64,000 bases of DNA from Collybiopsis luxurians FD-317 M1 (Eukaryota > Basidiomycota > Agaricomycetes > Agaricales > Omphalotaceae), in assembly GCA_000827265.1 (NCBI GenBank), contig KN834761.1, positions 825,491 to 889,490 of the forward strand. Reading direction: 5' to 3'. Below are positions 33,172 to 42,908 of this stretch, in pieces. The translations under genes and the position numbers were made by a program. How positions within the stretch are numbered: the stretch's first letter is position 1; each line of letters opens with the position of its first letter. The notes beneath the pieces were generated by a model, which was not told the DNA's origin, searched no databases, and worked only from the letters and a program-made list of their open reading frames with translations.

Positions 33172-36100
33172 ATGACTTCAACTATGGAACCAACGGTGGC
33201 CATTCACTCTTCTTCAATTTCCGCGATTTCGAAATATTCTTCATATGCAAACGGCCCTACGCCAAGCATGGAACATCATATTCGACAACATATGAATCAA
33301 CAGCAGTCCGAAGTCTCCTCACCGTCATCCACAGCTTCACCAACCTTGCCTTCGCCTTCAGCACAGACTCCGGACAAGACTGCTGATTTTCGCGTTTCAA
33401 AGTCTCCAGTGTCGCCTACACTGACAAGCGACAGTCAACAAACTTTTATGACCAAGATTTCTCCGCCCAGGCAGGGTTGTGAGAATTGTCATACGCTTGA
33501 AACTCCAATGTGGAGGAGAGATTCCGAGGGAAGGACAGTTTGTAATGCTTGCGGTGAGTAGAAATGAATTTCTCGTATACTCTGTTTCGTATCGGGGAAA
33601 AGATGTCACTCGTCTGGCTCTCTATCGCACGGTTTCAACATATCAGGTTCAAGTCGTGTTAACTGATGAGTTGATGTCGAGTTTCTTCCAATCATGCTAA
33701 ATTCTTCTCGGAGCTTTTACCCAAATTATGTCTCGCTCGACCTATCAGACTGAGCATATTTCATATTCATGCTTTCTCACAAACATTTTCCGCGAAATCT
33801 CTCTTCCTAGTTTTGGAGGAGAGCAAACGCCTGTTTTCGATTGCCATCATTCGTTATCACTTTTCATGTCTTATTCCCTCTTTCTTTACACGTGGTATCG
33901 CGGTGTGCACCTTTTACGCGTTTGGCGAGTCAATTGAAAGGGGGGGCAAACGAGATGGGGTATGCATGCCATTATTATCATATCACGATCGGCAATGTCG
34001 TTCCAGGCGTGTTTTTCGTGCGGCCAAGGCCTGTTTGCGCTGTATTTCCTGTCGCTTCGCGTTGCATTCGACTTGCAATGCCCGCACGGTCTTTGCCTGT
34101 TTATCGTGATGGGTTCCTAGATTCGTTTCTGTCCGTGCCCGTGCTCAGCTAGACGCCCATATTCCATCTCCTTGCTTCTTCCCTTCATGTTCATCTAGAA
34201 CGAACACTCCTCTTTTCGGTGTGCTCTGCAATCGTTAGTCGTTTCCCACTTACTACTTGGGCTTTCGGGGCTTTGTGGTAAAACACTCTTTCGCTCCCCC
34301 CCAACTTCATTCCCTCTTTCTCGTTGGTTTCTTCCTTCTTCAACTCCTACTTTATGATTATGATGACGATCGATACCGATACTGACGCCCGTTTTTGGAC
34401 TCGATTTTCTTCTTCTAGGCTTATACGCCAAGGCCGGAAAAGGACGTCGACCTGCAGCAGCCTCCTCATCTACAGCCCCATCGCCATCATCATCAAGCAC
34501 TACGACTCCTTCGATAAACGGAAATTCGTCATCCGCGGCTCCTACTACTGCTGCAGAAGGCACAGCCAACTCGCCTAGATCTCCCGTTCCGCCGGGGTCG
34601 TTTTTTAACCTTGCTCCAAATCTTCCTTCTCCTCATCCTCCAGCCACGCCAGGCTTACTACCCTTATCAGCAGCAACCCTGAATCATCATCAGCCTATCG
34701 CACCAGCTCCTCCGCCTTCATCACAACAACAACCAGCACCGATACTTTCTCCACCACCAACCTTACCAGCCGGCACCTGTCCCGGCGACGGACGCTGCGA
34801 CGGCACCGGAGGCCAATCAACGTGTTCAGGCTGTCCTACGTATAACAACAGTGTCAACAACGCATTCGCAATGTGTGCGAGGCTTGAAGAAGACGATGGA
34901 GATCGGAAACGGGAACGGGGTGCTCCTTCTCAACTACCGCAACAACAACCACAACATTATTCTACTTCTGCTACGACTACGACGAGCGTTGCAACAAGTC
35001 ATTCAATGCCCCCGCCGCCTCCTCAACATATAGGCTCGTCTTCCACGGCCGCGGGCTCGGGCTCGGGTGCAGCCTCTGGTTCGGGTGTCTCGGGTTCGTC
35101 GTCGTCGATGATGATGGGCGGAGAACCGACGGCCCTTGCCATGAGTGCTTCTTCTGGTGGCGGCGCTTCTGGCTCGGGGGGTGAACACCATCACCATCCC
35201 GGAGGTGGTGGAGCGGGTGGGGGAGCGGGCGGAGGTGGGGCCGGTGGAGGCTCGAACGATGCTAATGGTGGAGGTGGGGGTGGGGGCGGTAGTCCCGGTG
35301 GAGGGAACGCTAAAAAGGTTCGAGGAGTCGTGGGTGCGTTGAGCTGCGCCAATTGCGGTACGAGTGCGACTCCGTTGTGGAGGAGGGATGATGTTGGGAA
35401 TAATATATGTAATGCTTGTGGTGAGTTTTTTGCCGTGTGATTTCTTTGAGAGAGTTTTGTTTTTGTTTTTGGTTTTTTGGGAGCGTCAGGGGTGTAGTCG
35501 TATCCATGTTTGCGCTGTGGGCGTGGGCGTGTGTGATATGCTCTAGTTTCTCCTAGTCATAAAATTATGTTTTTTTTTTTTTCTTCCGAAAACTCCCGAC
35601 CCGATTAATTACTCATTCTTCTTTCTTTCTCTTTTCTTCAGGACTCTACTTCAAATTGCATGGAACCCACCGTCCGACCTCGTTGGTGAAACCGACCATC
35701 AAACGAAGAAAACGTGTTCCAGCCGCTTCTGGAGCGGGCGCGCCAATACCTATGCGAATGACCGATCAAGCTGCCGCCGAGGCGCTCGTCTCTGTCGGTC
35801 GAGTCGGCGCGGGTGGAAGTAGTTCTGCCCCCGGCGAGGAAAGCGACGGTCTGGATCTGGATACCTCCGAGGGTGATCAGCCGAAGAAGAAGAAGGCGAA
35901 GAGGAGTAAAGATGATGGGAGTGCTGGGGGTCAGCATCATTGGATAGGCGAAGGTGCTGGTGGTGGATCGTCCCCCGAGCACCATCTGCATCGACCTGGG
36001 TCGATACCTCCGATGCAGTTTATACATCCTTCATTACGCCCTGGTGCGCCTGGGTTCGCTCATACGGGGGGGATGCTTCCCGGGATTAATTCTATGGATA

Positions 36101-36771
36101 TAGCCCATGGAGGAGCTGGAGGGGATCCGACGAAAGCGGGGGGGCCGCATGGGGTTATGTTTATACCTGGTGGACCGGGTGTTCCCGGTACGGCGGGTGC
36201 AGGGGGGTTCGTTCGTGCGGGCTCGGGAAGTCGAAGTCATTCGCCACTGAGCAGTCCCCAGCATGCGGCTCTGCATCCACCGGCCGGTACCCTGATCCTT
36301 CCTGCTCCCCATGGACCAGGCGGGATTCTCCAGCCGCTCGAAGTTCCTGGCTCGGGCGGGGGACACGTCATGGTGAACGTTGTCGGGCCCGGTGTGTACG
36401 CTGTCATACCGAGTTTGGGGGATTTGGAGAGGCATTATGCGGAGCTTGGGGATCAGAAGAAGAGGATGGAGGAGATGTTGGATAGGACGGAGAGGATGAT
36501 GCAGGGGTTGAAGAGGGGGATGGAGGATTTGAGGGGTGCGAGTGTGCCTCCTCCGCCTCCGCCGTCGTCGTCTTCTGCTCCTGCTGGTGCTGGTTCGAGA
36601 CCGCCGTCGACGGCTCCTCCGGCGACAGCCGCTGCTCCAGGCTCAGGACCGGCACCCTCTCCCGCTCCTTCGGTTCCGTTACAAAGACCGTCGTCGAGCG
36701 GTGGAAGTGGTGAAAAAGAACGAAGGGAGAGTGTTTGGGCTGTGGTTGATCCGTCGATTCGAGGGGAGTGA
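33172..36771 (+). CDS. Two-finger GATA transcription factor, iron-responsive SRE/SreA/Urbs1 type
   Basis: Exons 33172-33553, 34419-35420 and 35642-36771 give 2514 nt, 837 aa. Finger 1 (about 103-127) reads [20 protein letters not shown] then [17 protein letters not shown]. Finger 2 (about 436-460) reads [20 protein letters not shown] then [20 protein letters not shown] and [11 protein letters not shown]. Between them (about 248-267) is [19 protein letters not shown], the C-x5-C-x8-C-x2-C cysteine-rich module that marks iron-sensing GATA repressors (Urbs1, SRE, SreA, Fep1). A C-terminal coiled coil (about 718-760, [20 protein letters not shown]) is also family-typical. Low-complexity Gly/Ser/Pro/Gln tracts fill the linkers. 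The expected role is repressing siderophore and iron-uptake genes when iron is plentiful. Both fingers are split at the same codon by an intron; the first is 865 bp, very long for this window. Confidence 0.93.
33554..34418 (+). other. Unusually long intron inside zinc finger 1
   Basis: An 865-bp intron (GTGAGT ... TTCTAG) separates the last Cys-coding part of finger 1 from [11 protein letters not shown]. It is pyrimidine-rich near its 3' end. Several short open frames exist but none shows a domain. Confidence 0.85.
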
Positions 36772-37829
36772 GTGAGTTAGGAGCGAGAGAATCATTACCG
36801 CACGCACGCACGCACGCACTTTTGTTCCCCTCTATCAAAACCGATTAGGATTATTTGTCGTCGTTTTTGGTTTGTTTTTCTTTTGCTTCTTATTTTTTTC
36901 TTTCTTTCCTTGTTTGTTTTCGCTATTCTGCAATGTTTTTTTGTTTTTCTTGCTGTCCTCCGAGTCGATACTACATTACTTATCTTTTTTAAAAAAGCTG
37001 GACGTTTTTTATTAATTTTTTCTTTTCGCTTTCTATCCTTTTATTTCTCTTTCATTTTTTTGGTATCTGCATTATCTTTTTCTTATTTTTTTGTCTTACT
37101 TTGTCGTGTTGTCCAGCAGTTGATACGTACGTACGTACGTACTTGTTTGATTATGAGGTCAATGTCGGGTATGGTATGTTATGTTATGTATGGTATGGCA
37201 TGATGGTATGGTACGGTACGGTACGGTGATATGTTTATCTTAAATATGCGCAAGTCGGTTTCCTTGTTTATTATACGCAGTAGTACTAGTACTACAATTC
37301 AATGAAATATTCATATTTCTGATATGTATTTGGGTGTGTTTGTGCTTGTGCCTATTCTATTGCAACCTCGATCCAGAAAGAGTCAAAAGTCGGAAGGGGG
37401 GCACTCGAACTGGAGGACTGATGTTTGCCGTAGTTCACTGAGGCTGAACAAGGTGTGAAAAGCATGCGTACAGCAGTTTGGACATGTGTTGTTGGATATG
37501 ATTTTCATGCTCGGCATGAGTAGGCCCAGTAGCATACACGTATAACCGTGGAAAACGGAAGAAGAGTAAGTAACAGTGAAGGGCCACTGTACATTTCCAA
37601 GTTGGTTTCATTGGTGAAGTGGAGTCATTTTGAAGATATTATTTTTCCCCAAGTACGTTGATGAAAGCGTCTCGACAGATGTTGTAATACGCTACGCTGT
37701 CGGAAGCTGGAGCAATAACCGGTTGAATGGAGTAATATGTTTATTTATCGTCGTTGTCGTTGGCTGCTGTGGGGATTTATCGAAAATCCCAGTAATATCT
37801 AAAAGAAAAAATGTGCTACGAATTCAACG
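36772..37829. other. 3' region of the GATA-factor gene with simple repeats, then unique intergenic DNA
   Basis: Contains CGCACGCACGCACGCAC (about 36801), a very T-rich stretch (36870-37110), an ACGT tetranucleotide run (about 37125-37142) and TATGG/TACGG repeats (about 37180-37228). No gene was seen from 37230 to 37830. Confidence 0.6.
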
Positions 37830-38930
37830 GAGATGGGTCTTACCGGCAAAGGTTGTGACGCTTGGGACAATCCCCGCGAACGAGCGAACGAACGGTACGT
37901 GGTTGGAAAGGACAACCTGTTGAAGGCCTGCAAGTGCGATTCTTGGGCAAATGACTCGAACAAAAAAAGCTGTCAAGTGAAAGAATGGGAAAAGTAAACG
38001 CGATTGCGTTCCACCTATTCCCTGACGAAAGTTCGGAATGGTGCGTTGATGAGAAACCGGCCTGGGACTTGGATAAACCGGTGGTAGGTGAACGGAGTTA
38101 ACCCATCGGAAGATTGTATTCGATCTTTTGGCACCGAAGGTGGGCCCTGATACCCGAACTAGCTGTTTGAAAAAGGAATGACAAACAGATGAACGACCAA
38201 GTGATAACTGGGAAGGGTGACCCATTGAGAAACCAGTCCTGGGTCTTCGAAGAACCGCGGCCGAATATGTGGCGGTGAACAGAGCTATCCCAACGGAATA
38301 TTTTTAAGCTAGGAATCTGATTAACCTGCATCGAAGTGAGCCCTTCATACCCGATTCTTTTCTAAAGAAACGACCAATGAGCAAACGAACGAGTAATAGC
38401 TCCAAAGAATAAGTTGCTGAGAAATCGTACCTGAAATAGCGACCGAATCCGTGTTAGATGAAGGAAGGTATCACGGCGGAAGATTTGCAAACTACGTATC
38501 TGATCTGTGTACACAAAAGATGAGTCCTGAAGCCTGATCCGCTTTGTTGAGAACCAGTCCTGGAACTTGTAAAAAGCGGCCAGATCCGTGCTAGGTAAAC
38601 GGAGTCACCGAAGCGAAAAGTTGCAAGCAGCGTATCTGATCTTTCTACATCGAATTGAGCCATGAGCCTTGATTTGGTTGTTTGAAAATCACCGAAGAAT
38701 GGACGAACGAATGAGCGATGACTTGTCATAAAAGCTGCCATATCTGGGGAAAGTGAACGCGACGCGTTCTAGCTATCTCAACGGAAGAATTACAAGCTAT
38801 GTGTAAATCTGATCTGCGTAAACCAAAGATAAGCGCTAGTGAGCTCCGATGGTTGATTTGTTTCAACGACCTCCCTCGGTGTCCACGAGTTTGTAAATGC
38901 AACGGTGATATCATCATGTCAAGGACACAC
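37830..38930. repeat. Diverged tandem repeat, period roughly 130-190 bp, about 5-6 units
   Basis: Recurring blocks appear in the same order: GAGAAACCxG-CCTGGG(A/T)CTT (38052, 38227, and 38552 as GAGAACCAGTCCTGGAACTT), then GTGAACGGAG / TAAACGGAG, then GGAAGATT-GTA / GGAAGAATTACAAGC, then a GTATCTGATCT block (38498, 38634), then GACGAACGAATGAGC. Units start near 38047, 38224, 38414, 38548 and 38740, with a weaker one before 38000. There is no coding signal. Confidence 0.65.
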
Positions 38931-40008
38931 AGGAATGACAAATGTTATTGAATAACTTTCCCGGTCGTTGATACGCAGGATGATAAACGGAAGACAAAGT
39001 CGCTGATCCTGGACTTCTGAATCAGATGAACTGCAAAAGTAGTTGAAGGTAGTAGCGATCCAAAGATACATCGATATAACGGTTACGCTTTAGCACTTAG
39101 CTAAATGATGATGAGGTATCATTGAAGCAGAATATGGTGGAGTGCCACGAAGAGATGGTTGCTGTTAACTCGCATAGCAAAAAGGTTCGAGAAGCGAAAG
39201 TGGGCAAAAAGTCTGTAAGCGCGGGCGGGGATCAGCGTCTCACGTGCTCGAGTTCAAGCCGAGTCCGCCGAGCAGCACAGAAACTCGAAATTCACTCTCT
39301 TAATTCCCTCCCTTTCAGAGTTCCCCGGGATCATCCAGTGGCTACTGCTTCAAACTATTCCTCGACTGAACTCTTTGTCTTTTGATAAGCTTTGGACCAT
39401 CGGAGAAATCTTCGAGATTCGCGATTCAAACTCTTCGTCTCCTCGTCAATCACTTGAAGTGCGTCCTGACCTCAAGACATCAAGTCGAGGGCAATAAAAA
39501 GCGCTCGGAGTCACTGGGACGGGTCAAACTTCGGAAGATAGATCAGCCCACAAGCAGTATGCTTTGTTTTTGTGTGCGATGCTAGGAACGCCTGACTTGT
39601 AGTTCTCGATCAACTCAGGATGAGATCATGTCTCGTCAGATTCGAAAGCTAAATCCATACAAGAATTTAGAGTGCTGCTGACATATGAACATATGTACTT
39701 TCTTTGTAAATCCATTGTTCGATTTTCCGGCAGGCCAACGGATCTGCGTTCCAGGAATAGAGGTCATTCATTCTAAAGTTTGATAGCGAGGACCCACAAA
39801 ACGTCGAGGCGATGATCAGCATTCATACCTCCTCTGCTATTCGCGATAAGGACCTACAAATATTCCGCTATTGATTACTATAAAAAAATGGACGCAAATG
39901 ATGACTGTAGGTCGCGCACCTACAAAAAGCTACGCGTATAAATGTGCGGCCTAACTCGACTCCATTTCCCCAAAGCCAAATTCCCCCCTTCCATCCACCG
40001 ACACCAAG
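38931..40008. other. Intergenic; promoter of the DUF6593-like gene at its end
   Basis: No gene was recognised. The sequence turns pyrimidine-rich just before 40009. Confidence 0.5.
39937..39943 (+). promoter_or_regulatory. TATA box
   Basis: TATAAAT lies 72 bp before the ATG at 40009, followed by a C/A-rich leader. Confidence 0.6.
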
Positions 40009-40738
40009 ATGGCTAACCCTTTCGCGATATGGAACACAGTACACCGCGATGAGATGGGCAATCAAGTCTTTTCAGAACCAGCACCTTCGATCTACGGAGC
40101 CCTTCCCTTTGCCTATCCCACAGATTCCCCTCCACTCATGTCGTTCGCCTTCACCAATTTTAACCCTTCCATCGCGTCCTGTATCGTCCTGGGCCCGAAT
40201 GGCTCGCCACAATTTCGGGTGTTGACGGATCCCTTAATGCCTGGATATACGATGGTGAAGACAACAGACGGAAAGAGCTGTGCACTGATCGAGTGGGGGC
40301 CGCCAGCGAAGGTTGAAATTCGTGGTACGATCTCTAAACAACCAGCATCGAATTTTTTGAGACCCTCGCTTGATGGACGGTAAACATCATCTCTGTCTGA
40401 CCTTTTAAGTATTAGACTCTTTGACTGATCGTCGCTCTTTTATTTAGATACAGAATAATGGTCATCGGCTCCCGAGAATTCATGTGGTTCCCAGATCATG
40501 GGCATGGAACTATATCAGTACGTGGTTCAATTTCGCTACTAGATCAGGGTAGCTCACTAATTTGACGTCGCAGCTCTACACTGTCAGTTCTTCTGAAAAT
40601 CCGGAGTTTTTGGGTAGAATTTCGCGAAGTGGTAGGGCGATTAGACTCGATATGACGCAAAATGCGGTTCGGGCGGGCCTGTTGCAAGCGTGTATCACCG
40701 CTACAGTTCTTCTTCAAAACGGTCAGAATATTGACTAG
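40009..40738 (+). CDS. DUF6593-like protein
   Basis: Exons 40009-40379, 40448-40517 and 40574-40738 give 606 nt, 201 aa. The body reads MSFAFTNFNPSIASCIVLGP, PQFRVLTDPLMPGYTMVKTT, CALIEWGPPAKVEIRGTIS, YRIMVIGSREFMWFPDH, LYTVSSSENPEFLGRISRSG and ends QACITATVLLQNGQNID. The sequence of motifs (FTF.N....C.V.GP, F.I.TD..MPGYT..K, LVEW....VEIRG, Y.....F.W.P, L......P.FLGRI, and a hydrophobic LLQ.G..ID end) is that of DUF6593 proteins, abundant in Agaricomycetes, of unknown function and probably tubby-like beta structure. There is no signal peptide. A TATA box sits upstream. Both introns are in-frame with conserved motifs on either side. Confidence 0.88.
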
Positions 40739-41259
40739 GAAATGTGGTTCGGCCGAGCTTGAATCTGATGTTGCTGCGGGACAGTGGACAGGCGTTCCGA
40801 CTCAATACATAATTGGACCTCGCATTGCAAGGATATATCTTGTATTTCCCTTTTCTTTTGAATGTAACTTCACTGGCCCCGAAGTGGCCTATCATTACTT
40901 GTTGAATGAATCTATGATACTTATGTCAACCAACCAAGTTTAGAGAATTTAGTGATGGCAAGCCGTCCAGACTCGTGGCTGAATGGATTCAATGTTGAGG
41001 TACTCGGCTCAGCATCTCAGTAAAGAAGCAGAGGAGCACCAGTAGATGCCATTTGACCTCGTAATAGTGGTATAAGGGTGGCAAAGAGATTGGGAACATA
41101 CAACAATACAGGGCTATCTAGCTAGCTTTATTTAAGTCAAGCCACTACGGTGAGTAATTGGCCCTCGACTGAAATACAATCCAATATTTGACGCCCCTCC
41201 TGAAGTTGACGAGATTGAGAATACATATCAATGAAAGTGAGATGCACAATCGATACGGA
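40739..41259. other. Intergenic between convergent genes
   Basis: No gene; it contains the two 3' ends. Confidence 0.5.
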
Positions 41260-41799
41260 TTAGTTTCCGTCGTTTCGGCACTGGAACAGGTCGGAAAAAA
41301 AAAAGGAAAAGAAATTAGGTATAGAACCTTGCGCCAAGTTCTAAGTTACTTACGCAGACAGAGATTACATCGTTACCGCAAGTTCCCGAATTGGGGTCAG
41401 TGCGACAAGCATACCTAGAAAATTGATTAAGCTAAGTGGCGTCGATTCACACAATCTGAGATATTTTTTCTCACTTGAGTCCAGTGAAGGTATTGGTATA
41501 ACCATCGAAGAGGATGGGAGGCGGGCTGCATGCAAAGATTCCTTCAGTGCAAGGGTTCTCATTAGTTATCAACCCATCGACAGGGTTACAACTGTCATCG
41601 TAAACCGTCCCTAGTGGCACATTAGACATGAGTTTGGGACAAATGGGCAACTGATAGTGCTCTTGAGTGGAGGAGTCAGCTTACATTTGTTGAAACCGTC
41701 GCCGAGGGACTGAACATTGCCAATACCATAGTTGAAGCCAGGACAAATGGCAAGAACAGAGCTGGCAAAGATAAAAGGTAGACAGAAAGCGGCTCTCAT
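41260..41799 (-). CDS. Small secreted cysteine-rich protein
   Basis: Exons 41799-41685, 41610-41475, 41414-41354 and 41280-41260 sum to 333 nt, 110 aa. The signal peptide MRAAFCLPFIFASSVLA is followed by ICPGFNYGIGNVQSLGDGFN, WTVYDDSCNPVDGLITNENP, CTEGIFACSPPPILFDGYTN, TFTGLKYACRTDPNSGTCG and NDVISVCCRNDGN. About eight mature cysteines should form disulfides. The segments match a small secreted family seen in many Agaricomycetes (CPGFN.GIGN.QSLG, SPPPI.F..YTNTFTGL.YAC, SVCCRNDG). No enzymatic function is known to me. The last coding exon is only 21 nt, ending in CRNDGN plus stop. A TATA box precedes it. The model is supported by frame and family; the role is unknown. Confidence 0.9.
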
Positions 41800-41888
41800 T
41801 ATGGAGACAAAGTTTTATCCAGAGAAGAGAGGGCTTGAAGAAACAGAATAAACGAGGCTTGTTGAATCCCCTAGGCTCTGAGGCATAG

Positions 41889-41900
41889 ACCTTTTATAGG
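41889..41900 (-). promoter_or_regulatory. TATA box of the cysteine-rich secreted protein gene
   Basis: On the minus strand CTCCTATAAAAGG lies about 90-100 bp upstream of the ATG at 41799. Confidence 0.65.
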
Positions 41901-42729
41901 AGAGCTGTTATTACATTCATGTTCCCTGAAAGAAAAGATTATATGGGCTGAAACTCCTCACTCGGTTTGTAAGGCCGCGATTATGGCGGTTCCACGATCC
42001 ATTTTCCGCAGCGTACTTCGTTCAATTGACGGGTGTAAACATAAAGCACAGTTTAAAGTTACAGCCATATGGATAAAGACTTAAAGTTGAAGCAGGACTT
42101 GCTTACGAGCACTTACCCGTACTGCTGTCACGGCAAACCGTACTTTCCGGTCGCGGTACAGATCCCTATCACAGCATAAGGTGCACATCTTGAGGAGTTT
42201 TTGTGAAACACGCACACACAAGACATGCACACACATTGAAATCGGGTCTTGTGGCTGCCTCATTACATCCTTAGGAATTTAAGGAGTGTTCATTATTACA
42301 AGCCATTGGGCAAGGCGCTAGACCGATTATGACAGGATGATGAACCAAATGCTTAGTGTTTGATGTTTTATTGCGCCACAAGCCAGAGAGCACGGAGTCG
42401 GGTTACCGTAACAATTGAACGTGCAAGTATGGACCGTGTCGATGAATTGCGCGGTATTACATGAGTAGTAAGTATGATGTGCAACTTGTGCACTGCGTAC
42501 TTTGAAAACTCTGGAAATGAGATGAGAATTCCTTGAACAAAGTAACACCTTTGAGCTGGTGAGCTTTAAAGCTATCTCAATGAGCCCAGAGTAGCTGGCG
42601 TGAAAGACGTGCTAAGGTGGTAATGGTGGCAGGAAAAGTACCCCGTACTGTTGCATTTAGCTCACGACTATCTTTCTGTACCGCATAAGGATATGTCTTC
42701 CCTTTGTTCCTCTAGGCTGGCCACTGACT
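41901..42729. other. Intergenic
   Basis: No gene was recognised. Confidence 0.5.
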
Positions 42730-42908
42730 AATGCTTTAGCAACCACTGTCTTTGTCGAAAGGCAGTTCAGTTGTGGTTGTCTTCTTGTGTCGAGCATTCA
42801 GAATCGACTGTCAGGCCAAACAGGATAGGCATTGTGCTTAGGGAGTTGGAGTGCATGCAGACTAATTGACGATGCTGACCTCAAGGAAGTGGTAAAACTG
42901 CATGAGGT
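42730..42908 (+). pseudogene. hAT transposase relic (C-terminal dimerisation domain)
   Basis: One frame reads LATTVFVERQFSCGCLLVSS then IQNRLSGQTG, a single TAG stop, and ALCLGSWSACRLIDDADLKE then VVKLHEV. The pattern ATT.VERxFS.G.LL.S..RNRLS.QT.ALC.GSW.....I.D.DL is the hAT-family dimerisation region. No N-terminal BED finger or catalytic core was found nearby, so this is an isolated fragment of an old element. Confidence 0.75.

Noticed and set aside
34195..34569. Minus-strand open frame across the end of the long GATA intron
   Set aside because: It is antisense to Ser/Ala/Pro-rich coding of exon 2 and has no independent support.
39220..39275. Possible tRNA T-arm (CTCGAGTTCAAGCCGAG)
   Set aside because: No matching acceptor stem, D-arm or anticodon arm could be found upstream.
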